This document shows, piece after piece, positions 1 through 10,994 of a stretch of 64,000 bases of DNA (position 1 is the first letter of the stretch; each line of letters starts with the position of its first letter). Origin of the DNA: Acytostelium subglobosum LB1 (Eukaryota > Evosea > Eumycetozoa > Acytosteliales > Acytosteliaceae). The position numbers were made by a program, and so were the translations under genes. The stretch is from assembly GCF_000787575.1 (NCBI RefSeq), contig NW_012236525.1:1193686-1257685 (forward strand). Direction: 5' to 3'. Under the pieces are notes generated by a model that saw only the letters and a program-made list of their open reading frames with translations, was not told the DNA's origin and did not search any database.

Positions 1-466
1 AAACACTTGGGTCTCACTTCACTTGACTTCACAAACACCACCATTCATCCATCCTTCCATCCTTCAAAGTTCGAATTGTGTTTCACAAAGTTCGAATTGT
101 GTTACACAATTACTTTTGTAAACAAAGACACACGTGAAATGGAAAGAACAAAAAAAACTAAGTCAATCCAGTTCCTTCATTCTTCTCACAAGTTCAAAGT
201 TTCAATAAAAAACGATAACGTTACAAATGGTAGTCATCATCTATCACATTCCCGAAAAGGTTGTCAATGTCACCTTTGCATCACAACTAGTTTTATCCTT
301 TGAGTCCACTTTTTTATCCAATTCAACCAACACACCACCCTTCACTCACTTCACTTCCTTTGAAATTATTCAACAACACTTTGATAACAATCATCATTCA
401 ATTTAAACTTACTTCTTGTTATATACATACAACTATATAGTTATATATATATATTATATATTTATA
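1..466. other. Upstream spacer of AlaRS with an 18-bp direct repeat
   Basis: No convincing gene lies here. An open frame at 7-303 is low-complexity and has no recognisable domain. The stretch is AT-rich with many CTTCA/CATTCA runs. It holds a perfect 18-bp direct repeat (65-82 and 86-103) centred on TTCGAA. The last 60 bases before the AlaRS ATG are almost pure A/T, as expected for a dictyostelid promoter and 5' UTR. Confidence 0.6.
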
Positions 467-3431
467 ATGGATTCAACTAAAGTACCAACAGTCAATGAGA
501 TTAGGCAAACATTCATTGATTTCTTTGCCAAGAAATATGAACATACTTTTGTGCCATCGTCACAGGTGGTGCCACATGATGACCCAACGTTGTTGTTTGC
601 CAACGCTGGTATGAATCAGTTCAAGCCAATCTTCCTCGGACAGGCTGACCCCCGCAGCGAGCAGGCCAAGCTGAAGCGTGCCGCCAACAGTCAGAAGTGC
701 ATCCGTGCCGGTGGCAAGCACAACGACCTCGACGACGTCGGCAAGGACACCTACCATCACACATTCTTTGAGATGCTTGGTAACTGGTCGTTTGGCAACT
801 ACTTCAAGCGCGAGGCCATCACATGGGCCTGGGAGCTGCTGACCGAGGTCTACAAGCTTGACACTGCACGCATCTACGCCAGTTACTTTGGCGGTGCCCC
901 CGACAAGGGACTCGAGCCAGACAATGAGGCCAAGGCCATTTGGTGCGAGTTCTTGCCCGCTGACCGCGTGCTGCCCTTTGGCATGAAGGAGAACTTCTGG
1001 GAGATGGGCGACACTGGTCCCTGCGGTCCATGCTCAGAGATTCACTTTGACAAGATCGAGGGCAGGACTGGCTCGCAACACCTGGTCAACGCTGACGATC
1101 CCACCCTCATCGAGATTTGGAACTTGGTGTTCATCCAATACAACCGCGAGGCTGACAAGTCGCTGAGACAGCTGCCCGCCAAGCACGTCGACACTGGCAT
1201 GGGTCTCGAGCGTCTCACCTCGATCATTCAAAAGGTTGGCACCAACTATGACACCGATGTGTTCATGCCCATCTTTGCAGAGATTCAGCGCGTCACCAAA
1301 TTCTCCCAACCATACGGTGGCAAGGTCGGCAAGGACGACCCCAACCAGGTGGACATGGCCTATCGTGTCATTGCCGATCACATCCGTACATTGACATTCT
1401 CTTTGGCCGACGGTGCCGTACCCAGCAGCGATGGCAGAGGTTCAGTGTTGAGAAGAATCCTGCGTCGTGCCATCCGTTATGGCAAGCAGAAGCTCAATGC
1501 CCCATCGGGCTTCTTCCATTGTCTCGTGGACGTTGTGTTGCAGAACTTTGGCGACTTCTTCCCCGAGCTCAGAAAGCGTCCACAGCACATCATCTCAGTG
1601 ATCGAGACCGAAGAGAAGATGTTTGAGCGTACATTGGACAAGGGAATCATCGAGTTTGAGAACATCGCCAAGAAGTCCACCAACGGCGTCATCTCTGCCA
1701 ACCACGCTTGGTACCTCTCGTCGTCGTTTGGTTTCCCCATCGATTTGACCACACTGATGGCCGAGGAGAAGGGCATGAAGGTCGACATTCAGGGCTACGA
1801 AGCCCTGTCCGAGAAGTTGGCCGAGGAGAACCGCAAGCGTCAGAAGGAGAAGAAGAACGAGCTCACCTTGAACGCCGAGCCCATTTCTATCCTGCAAAAG
1901 ATGGACGTGCACCCAACCAAGGACCAGTACAAGTACGAGCAGAAGGAGGTTCAGACCGTGGTCAAGGCCATCTGGACAGGCAGCGAGTTTATCAACTCTC
2001 TGGTCAACGCCAACAAGAAGATGGTTGGTGTCGTGTTGGAGAGCACCAACTTCTATCCAGAGCAGGGTGGTCAGATCTTTGATATCGGTAACATCAACTT
2101 TACCGACACACAAAACACCGCCTTCCAGGTCACCGACTGCAAGGTGTTTGGTGGCTACGTGCTGCACATTGGTTACATCTCAGACGACTGCGCCGAGCTC
2201 AAGGTTGGTGATCGTGTCGAGACCACCGTCGACTACACCCGTCGCATCCCCATTATGTCCAACCACACCTCCACTCACATGGTCAACTTTGCCCTGCGCA
2301 AGGTCGTCGGCGAGAACGTCGACCAGAGAGGTTCATTGGTTGACCAGACCCGTCTCCGTTTCGACTTCTCAATCGACAAGTCGCTCAACAAGGACCAGCT
2401 GGTGCAGGTGGATGCCATCGTCAACGAGCTCATTGCCAAGCAACTGCCCGTCCACAGCAAGGAGGTCGAGCTGGACATGGCCAAGAAGATCTATGGCCTG
2501 CGCGCTGTCTTTGGTGAGGTCTACCCCAACCCAGTGCGTGTCGTGTCTGTTGGTGTCGACGTCAACGACCTGATCACCAACCCATCCAACCCAGACTGGG
2601 CCAACTACTCGATCGAGTTCTGTGGTGGCACTCACTTGACCAACTCCAAGGAGGCCGAGTTCTTCACCATCGTCTCTGAGGAGGCTGTCGCCGCCGGTGT
2701 CCGTCGTATCTTTGCCGTCACTGGATCAGATGCCTCGGTGGTCTTTGACAACAACAGGAAGTTGGAGGACCTGTTCAACGAGGCCAAGAAGCTCACTGGC
2801 AAGGACCTCAAGGACAGCGTGCCAAAACTGCTCGCTCTGCTCGAGTCACATCAGTTGTCCGCCTCCAAGAGGATCGAGCTCCAGGCCACTCTGAACGAGG
2901 TTCAGAACGAGGTCAAGAAGTGGTTCAAGGTGCAGGAGCAACAACAACTCACCGACGCCAAGAAGGTTGTCACCACCATTATCGAGCAACTCAAGGAGAG
3001 CAAGGCCCCAGTCTTTGCTGGTGAGATTTCTCGTAAGTTCATTCATTGCCTTCTTCCCACTCAATCAATGTGCCGGTGGTGATCATTATACTAACCTCAC
3101 CCATTCATCCACATTTACAGTTGGACTTAACAACTCTGCCATCACAGACTTGATCAAGGAGATCCAGACTGCTTGCCCAGACACTGCCGTGCTGTTTGTC
3201 AGCCCAGACGAGGAGAAGAAGAAGGTGTGTGTGCTCTCGATCGTCCCACCAAAGTCAACTGCCGCCACAAAGGGATTGACTGCCAACTCATGGGTGGTCA
3301 AAGTGTCTGAGGTGCTCGGTGGCAAGGGTGGAGGCAAGGTTGATGTTGCCCAGGGTGTTGGATCATCAATCGAGAAGGTCGACGAGGCCATCCAGCTTGC
3401 CAAGTCATTCGGTGAGAAGTTGCTGTTGTAA
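467..3431 (+). CDS. alaS: Alanyl-tRNA synthetase (cytosolic), 2 exons
   Basis: This enzyme charges tRNA-Ala with alanine and edits mischarged Ser/Gly. Exons are 467-3032 and 3121-3431; the 88-nt intron starts GTAAGT and ends CAG, and the product is 958 aa, normal for a eukaryotic AlaRS. The N-terminal class II core is clear: the FFEMLGNWSFG motif-2 region and GMGLERL of motif 3. The editing domain shows HTSTH near residue 600 and CGGTH near 720, the Zn-binding His/Cys set. Exon 2 supplies the C-terminal DHHA1-like region with its Gly-Gly-Lys stretch. The frame stays open 17 codons upstream, but ATG 467 (MDSTKVPTV) fits the family start. No mitochondrial leader is evident on this start; whether another form serves mitochondria cannot be seen. 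Confidence 0.97.
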
Positions 3432-4058
3432 TTGAACTGTCTTGGAACAACAACAACAAATATAATAATTAAATTAAATTCCCCAATTATCTTTGCAAAC
3501 TCCCAAACACATTGATTGACATGCATTCAGTTTGGTGGAGCTCATCGAACAGTCTGGTCTTTATTCTATTCGAATATCTATCTGTTTCCAAACACATAAT
3601 TGCCATAACCTTCAGCGCCAATAACATCAATAAGTTGACTATCGAACAAATGAAGAGATAGACTTCGTAGTCCTGTGTCATCAATGACCCTTTTGTTGTT
3701 GTTCTTGAACTGTTCTCGCGCCTTAATTGGAGTGGTAGTTCATCTACCCCCAAATGATTTAAAATGAATTAAAATTGAATTTTGAGCTTTGAACAACACA
3801 AAACACAGTGCTTGGGCGAGCGATGTGCACCAACTCACAACGAGCACTCTCGCGCACACACACATCTAGACACATACATCTTCTATCTCTTTGTTTCTAG
3901 CTATCTCTATCTCTTTGGTATGTGACGAATCTTCATCAAAAAGATGCATCCGTAACATCTGCGACATATAGATTACTAACATCAACATTCTAAACATTTC
4001 ATTATTTCATCATACAAATAATACTTATAGCTTTCAACAACACAACAACACATACACA
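3432..4058. other. Spacer between AlaRS and Ran
   Basis: Contains the AlaRS 3' UTR (AT-rich, about 3432-3490) and the Ran promoter/5' UTR. A minus-strand frame at 3487-3753 is open for 88 codons with a hydrophobic stretch, but it has no recognisable domain and no flanking exons. At 3800-3930 there are CACACA and CTATCTCT runs. Nothing else is supported. Confidence 0.5.
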
Positions 4059-4921
4059 ATGGCTCAAACTGCTACTGACCCAATTAAGCTCGTCTTGGTC
4101 GGAGACGGAGGTGTAGGAAAGACTACCTTTGTCAAGCGTCACGCAACTGGAGAGTTCGAGACTAGATATATTCGTATGTATTATTATTACTTATATTTGT
4201 TTTGAACAAGTACTAATAGTACATATTTCTATCATTCTCTCGAATAACTTTAGCAACCCTTGGTGTCAATGTTCATCCATTGCCATTCTACACCAACTAC
4301 GGAAAGATCATCTTCAACATCTGGGACACTGCTGGTCAGGAGAAGTTCGGAGGTTTGAGAGACGGTTATTAGTAAGTACTTCATCATTCATTATTATTTG
4401 ATACACTAGAAAGAGAAACAATGTCTAACACATCATTCAATCAATCAATCACAATCTATCAAACAATCGATCAATCAAACAAAACAAACCAATTACGCGA
4501 ATAATATAGTATTCAAGGACAATGCGCCATTATCATGTTTGATGTCACCTCGCGTGTCTCTTACAAGAACTGCCCCAACTGGTACGGAGATTTGGTCAGA
4601 GTTTGCGAGGGCATCCCCATCGTTCTCTGTGGAAACAAGGTCGACATCAAGGACCGTAAAGTCAAGCCATCACAAATCACTTTCCACCGCAAATACAACC
4701 TCTCCTACTACGACGTGTCGGCCAAGTCCAACTACAACTTTGAGAAGCCATTCATCTGGTTGACCTCCAAGCTCCTCGGCAACAAGAACGTCCAGCTGGT
4801 CCAACAGCCAAACATGCAGCCACCCGAGATCATCTTGGACCAGGCTTTGATGCAGCAGTACGAGAAAGAAATTCAAACCAGTCTCAGTGTCCCAATCCCA
4901 GCCGACGAGGATGATTTATAA
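4059..4921 (+). CDS. ranA: Ran GTPase, 3 exons
   Basis: Small GTPase that drives nuclear import/export and spindle assembly by binding importin-beta family carriers as Ran-GTP. Exons 4059-4173, 4254-4371 and 4510-4921 give 214 aa, the usual Ran length. G1 is [10 protein letters not shown], the switch I region follows with [11 protein letters not shown]3 is [18 protein letters not shown]4 is NKVD and G5 is SAK. The acidic tail ends in DEDDL, diagnostic of Ran (DEDDDL in animals), with no prenylation CAAX box. Intron 1 falls in switch I; intron 2 splits the second Tyr of DGYY. An importin-beta family gene starts 2.1 kb downstream. Confidence 0.98.
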
Positions 4922-5311
4922 ACGCGCGCATGCAACGAGGCTGGTCCCGCGACCCGCGTCGTCCAGAGGAAGAACAGAATACCCCCGACCAACCAACCCG
5001 ACCGACCGATCAACGCCGGCGTCGCCAACCATCTGCTCTGTTTGCCCATTGTCCAAACAATGGTCATTCTATACAACTTCAACAACAACAATAACACAAC
5101 ACCCATCATAATCACCAACAACCTCTGCAGCTCAGTCCCTTTCACCATCCCACCCATTATACCATACCATTAGTGCCTCCACCTTTCCCCTTGTGCCACC
5201 TTTGTTGGATACAACCAAAGAGAAAAGAATAACCATCTTTTTTATCCTATTATTACTCTATTCATCCATCACTTGCATGGTTGATGACTGCCTTTGTGTC
5301 TTTATTATGTC
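4922..5311. other. Convergent 3' region between Ran and Qri7, GC-rich at its left end
   Basis: Holds the 3' ends of two convergent genes. The first ~110 bases after the Ran stop (4922-5040) are unusually GC-rich for this genome (GCGCGCATGC, CCCGCGACCCGCG, CCGACCGACCG) and then give way to ordinary AT-rich sequence. No ORF with a recognisable product is present. Confidence 0.5.
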
Positions 5312-6770
5312 TTATGATGACGACGACGACGAGTTGTTTGTTGTTGGACCATACTTCTCGACTACATCCTTGTACCAACCCTCTCTGATCTTTATATCCT
5401 TGGGCTTTAGATTGGATTCAAACAGCGAGATTGGTGAAGGGTCCAGAGGCCACACTGGCAAATAGTAGGCGTCCTCTGGTGCCGTGAACATCTTATGTTT
5501 GTACATCTCGATGCCGGCCCATGCGATCATTGTTCCATTGTCTGTACATAGTGCTGGCTCGGGGAAGTAGCTCTGCACACCAACTTGTGTGCCCAACTCC
5601 TCGAATTGTTGTCTCAGCTTCTTGTTCTTGGACACGCCACCCGTCACTACGAGGCCACGCAATGGTTCAAACAACTTTCCATTGACAGTTGTGTTTAGTT
5701 TGCTGTTGTACCATGTGATGGCCTTGAGTGTCTTCTTCTCCAAATGCTTAAAGGCACAATATTGGAATGATGCTGCCAGGTCGAACCTATCCCGGTTTGA
5801 CAGCTCACCATTTGGTTTGTCCGCAGTCAGCTCACCAATCAATCGCTTGACCGATGACTTGAGTCCAGAGAATGAGAAATCACAATTCTTTGATCCAATC
5901 AATGGTATTGTGAATGGGAATCTCTTTGGATCACCTTTTCTAAATTGATTTGGTATGTCGAGTGATTGAGTGAGTGAGTGAGTGGAGTAATTCCATTGAT
6001 TGATTGATCGATATTGTTGGTTCATACCTGGATAAGATCTCGATTGCTTCACCTCCATGTATGTTGGTGTATTTCTTATCTCCATCATCAACTTCACCAA
6101 AGCCACAACCAAGCATTCGGGCAGTCTTGTCTAATGCCTCGCCAACAGAGTCGTCGAGAGTGTTGCCAAGCAGGGTATATGAGGAGACACCGTGACATAC
6201 GAGCAGTTGTGAGTGTCCACCACTGACCAGAAGTGTCATGAAGGGGAATTGGATGTCGGGACATGACAGTCGACACGCCAGACAATGTCCTTCGAGGTGA
6301 TTGACCGATATGAATGGCTTGTTGTACTGTTTTGCCAACTGACGACCCTTCTCCAATCCAACCTCCAGTGACAGCGCAATGCCAGGACCAGTTGTAACGG
6401 CAATGGCATCGATTGCATTGATATCTGTGTTTGCCATGGCCAATGCCTGTTCGACGGCTTCATCAATCACGGCCTTGTGTGCATCGGATGCCAACTTTGG
6501 CACGACACCATTAAACTTCTTATGTATATCCCATTGAGCCTTCCTATACTCTGATCTTATATTCCTATTACTATCTACAACGGCAACACTAGTATCATCA
6601 CAACTTGTTTCAATGCCCAGGATTGTAGTGATCGATGGATTGGTCCTTGTGGTGCAATATCTCCTCAAACCAACATTGTTAATCAGATATCCTCCTCCTC
6701 CTCCTGCTCCATAGATATTAAATATTTTAGAGAATAATAATCGATTATTATTTAATTGTTGTTGTAACAT
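5312..6770 (-). CDS. osgepl1: Mitochondrial tRNA t6A synthase subunit, Qri7/OSGEPL1 (TsaD family), 2 exons
   Basis: Transfers the threonylcarbamoyl group to A37 of ANN-decoding tRNAs (t6A) in mitochondria. Exons on the minus strand are 6770-6028 and 5939-5312, separated by an 88-nt intron (GTATGA...TTTAG); the product is 456 aa. The first ~45 residues are rich in Asn, Arg and hydrophobics with few acids, consistent with a mitochondrial presequence, which separates it from cytosolic Kae1. The ASKHA core starts with GIETSCDDTS. The metal-binding NHLEGH follows near residue 185, then SGGHS and VTGGVSKN. The C-terminus ends in a Ser run. It is transcribed divergently from the importin gene, with 289 bp between the two ATGs. 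Confidence 0.93.
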
Positions 6771-7059
6771 TGTATTATTCTTATTAATAAACCAAAGTGA
6801 TAAACTATTGACTTGTGAGCAGTAGGCTCGTCAATTCGACGTCAGTCCACGAAGTTTGCTTTTCAAACACACACTTTGGTTCAAACAAACGAGTCGACTC
6901 CAAACAAGAACCCCTTTGTCGTGTTCATGCTCTCGCACCACCTCACTCCCACTCATTCATTCATTCATTGATTACTTACTCTGTGTATCTTATTACTATT
7001 ACTATCTGTTACTATTATCAATATTACAACACTTATATATAGATAAACTTATCACAAGC

Positions 7060-10000
7060 ATGGATCAGATACCAAAGGAGTTCATTGAAATCATTCATGC
7101 ACTTGGTCAGAATGATACTGCCATCATCAAACAGGCAGAGGAGAGATTCAATGCATACAGAGCACATCCAGATCAGTTGGTTGGATGTCTAATAATAATA
7201 CTGTCAAGTTCTGACAATCAAATTGTAGGTGTCATTATCAATCATCAAGGAATACTCACTCACATTCATTCGTTCGTTCGTTCATTGATATCCGCACACA
7301 CAGCTCAAGGCGTATGCATCAGTGTTGGTAAGACCACTGCTCAGTGAGTCTGATCCAAAGTGTTTGTGGAACAGTCTATCTCCAGACACCAAGCAACACA
7401 CCAAAGTACAGTTGCTCCAATGCTTGCAGAATGAGAGTGTCAAGTCAACCAGACACAAGATTGCCAACATCATTGGTTCATTGGCTCCCAACCTCATCCA
7501 AAAGAGTATGTCACCAGTCTAGTATTAGTAGCATGTAGGAATAGCAGTCACACTTACAGACACAACAACAACAACAACAACAACAACAATAGATGAATGG
7601 AATGACTTGATTCCATACCTGTTTGGAGCCGCAAAGTCAGAGAATGCCAATCTCAGAGAGGCATCATTCATTGTGATCAAGCTGATCTTGTCTGAAATCT
7701 CTTCCGATTTGATCAAGCCATATATCATCCAATTTAGAGATCTGGTCAATGTTGGTTTGGTTGATACATCCATCGAAGTCCAAGTGGCCGCCCTTCAGAC
7801 CGTTTCCATGTTCCTCAACATCCGTGGTATTGACCTAAAGCCATTCCAGCCTCTTGTCTCACCCATGATAACAGTATGTTACCATCATTCAATCATTCAA
7901 TCATTCAATATCACTAACAACATTACACAAAAGACAATTGGAAAAGCGATTGCCAGTGGACATGAGAAGAGTGCTCATGATGGAATACTTGTATTCATTA
8001 TCATTGCCGATACCAAGCCAGCATGGTTCAGCACAGAGCCACAAAAGGTGATGGACCCATTCTTTGAGATACTAGTGTCAGATATGGTGGAGATGGAGGA
8101 GACCAGACACTTTGTCATGGAGTTCTTCCTGTGTGTCGCCGAGAAGAGACCAAGCATCTACAAGAAGAATGAGCTATACTTCCAGAAGCTCGTCCAGGTG
8201 CTCTACAAGTGGTCGGCATCAGTAGAGGAGATCGATTTCAACCAATGGAATACACAGATTGTAAGTTACATTTGATCAATCAATTCATTCATTCACTAAC
8301 TACGACCTTTAGGATCAATCTGATGATGGAGACAACAGTGATGATAAGGTGGCACAGAGCGCATTTGATCGTCTTTCAAAGGCAGTTCCAACACTCACTG
8401 TCAAGCATGTCTCGATGTTCTTGCCTCAACTGTTAAAGTCAAGCTTCTGGGGCGATCGCTACGCAGCGCTCATGAGCATCTCAATGATCTGTGAGGGTTG
8501 CAAGGATAACCTAATCAAGAATCAAGGTTCACTACTAGAGTATGTGTACACTTTTCAAGACAATGTCCATCAATCAATCAACTAACCATCCAATTAATCA
8601 ATAACAGTCTCATTCTTAGATTGGTCACTGATCCAAATCCACGTGTCCGTTGGACATTGTTCTTTGCATTGTCCCAAATGTCAAAGGACTTTGGAACTGC
8701 CCTGCATCCATTCTTTAAGGAGTTGTTTGCTGCAGTGGGCACTACCAAGGGAGAGAAATACCAAAGAAACCAAGGTATTGTCTGTATGTTCCTCAGCAGC
8801 TTCATTGAGGACATGGACAGAGAGATGCTTAGACCATTCACCGAGGAGTTATTTGCCTACCTTGAGCCACTGCTGGCTTCACAGAACCTCTATTCCGCTC
8901 AGCACGCTCTCTCTGCACTCTCAAGCATTGTTCAATGTATCGATGAGGACTTTGTTAAGGTATGTCAATCACCTCCATCACTCAATCAATCAATCAATCA
9001 ATCAATCAACCAATTCTAACCGTCTATCCTCCACAATCTGTGATCATAGTATTATGACAAGTTCATGCCATTCTTGATCAACATCATCCAGAATAACAAG
9101 TCCAAGGAGACACGTATGCTTAGAGGTACCGCAATGGAGACCATCAGTATCATTGGTCTAGCAGTCAAGAAGGAGAAGTTTGCGCCACATCTCCACCAGA
9201 TCATGACCTACATGGCACAGCAACCACCATTCGAATCCGATGATCCTCAGATTGATTTCTTCCTCAGAGCCTGCACTAGATTCCTCCAATGTCTGGACAC
9301 AGACTTCAAGCCATACCTCCAATTCTCCATGAAGCCCATCCTTGAGGCCATCCGCGCCAAAGTGGAAATCACAACCACCCGTAAGTCCGAGCCCCAAGAC
9401 AACAGAGACCTCATGCATCAATCACTAACCTCCCTACCCCATCATACAGAGTACGAGAACATCACACAAGACTCTATTAGTGATGCCAGTGAGATGACGG
9501 TCGAGAACAAGGCATTGGCATTGGAGCTGATTGTGTTCTACGCCAACATTCTTGGAGAGGAACTATTCCCATACATTGAGGAGTTGTCCAAGGAGTCACT
9601 CAAGTTAATCAACTATATCTACAACGAGGACATTAGAGTGGGCGCCGTACAGTTCCTACCATTCATCATCAAGATATCAAGGGCACACTTTGAAAAGGTG
9701 CTCAAGGTGCCCGATGGAACCAAGGTGGAGTTCACCATCAATCTCTTCAACTTCATCCTCGAGCAGCTGCTCAAGTCACTCGAAACAGAGTCACTACCAG
9801 AGATCATTGGTGAGAAGATGCGTAGCATTGCATCCGTATGTATTATTTATTATACACGACTCATACAACTTTAACAACATACTAACAATCTGTCAATGTA
9901 TAGTGCGTTGAGGCCATGGGAACCAACTTCCTTTCGGACATTCAATTGAAGGCAACTTTCAAGGCGTTCCAGAATGTATTGACATCATTGGATGAGGTCA

Positions 10001-10899
10001 GACAGGACATTGAGGACGACAAGGACGAGGAGGACGACGAGAACCATCTCTCCGAAGAGATGATGGTGTTGGAGCAGGCCTACGACAACACTGCAACAGC
10101 GATCTGTCAGGTGATCATCTCGAGCAATCAGACATCGGTTAACTACTTCAAGGAGTTCCTGCTCAGCGACATCCTGAGCCGCATCAACAGCGAGACTGAC
10201 TCGGAGGCGATCCAATCATCGATGATTTGTGTACTGGACGACCTTATCGACAATGGAGGCGAGCCAGTCACCCAACTCTATTCGCACATCATCCCATCAA
10301 TGATCACTGCCTGCGCCAGCAAGGACTCGGCAATCATTCAGGGTGCCAGCTTTGCACTGGGAATCGCCGCACAAAACGGCACCGTCGCGTTCAGACCATA
10401 TCTAGTGGAATCACTCAAGGCACTGGTAGCAATCATTCAGACACCGACGGCCAAATCATCAGAGTACAAGTCGTCCACAGAGAATGCCATCTCTGCCATT
10501 GGACGTGTGATCGGACACTGCTCCGCTCAGTTGGGAGACCATTTACAAACATTGATACCTCTCTGGATCTCAAATCTTCCAATCAGTGATGATGAGGAGC
10601 GCACTGCAGTCCTTAGACAACTTGTTGTCATTTTGAAACAGTAAGTGTTAAATTTGATCATCCCCAGACAACCTTGGTACTGACAACTGTTCATTCACAG
10701 ACATCCTCAATTCTTTACACAGACAGAGCTCTGTAGAACACTGGTAGTGTTTAGCGATGCATCTGAGAGAAATTATATCAGCGACGAGCTCAAGCCAGAC
10801 ATCAAGCAGCTCATCCTCACTCTTCACCAGCAGGCACCTGCCATCTTTGCACACATTGATGCAGACAAACAACAACATCTCTCCAAGATCGTCCAATAA
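7060..10899 (+). CDS. Importin-5 / Kap121-type karyopherin (RanBP5-like), 10 exons
   Basis: Nuclear transport receptor made of HEAT repeats that releases cargo on binding Ran-GTP. Exons: 7060-7224, 7304-7505, 7593-7873, 7934-8260, 8313-8539, 8608-8959, 9050-9380, 9450-9835, 9904-10640, 10701-10899. All junctions keep frame and give 1068 aa, near the ~1100 aa of importin-5/Kap121. The family-like middle segment reads LVTDPNPRVRW. An acidic insert (DDKDEEDDE, about residue 790) matches the acidic loop of this subfamily. Importin-4 is the main alternative. Exon 6 could instead begin at 8620, dropping four residues. Introns 7874-7933 and 9381-9449 are multiples of three without stops, so retained forms would stay in frame. 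Confidence 0.9.
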
Positions 10900-10994
10900 T
10901 AATAATAATAATAATAAAATAACCATATCAATCAATCGACCACGTAGGTAGTTAGTTAGTTAGATTTATTTAGTGTCAGACGACTGACTGCTGA

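Noticed and set aside
7-303. 98-codon plus frame upstream of AlaRS
   Set aside because: Low-complexity translation of CATTCA/TTCATC-type repeats and the 18-bp direct repeat; no domain, no conserved look, and it sits in a promoter region.
1595-2167. 190-codon minus frame opposite AlaRS, and similar long antisense frames opposite IleRS (47349-48551, 400 codons)
   Set aside because: These are antisense shadows produced by the biased codon use of highly expressed synthetase genes; their Leu/Val/Gly/Asp-rich translation has no domain.
3487-3753. 88-codon minus frame with a hydrophobic stretch between AlaRS and Ran
   Set aside because: No recognisable family, no signal-peptide pattern, no flanking exons and it spans the expected 3' UTR/promoter. 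Kept only as a note in the spacer entry.
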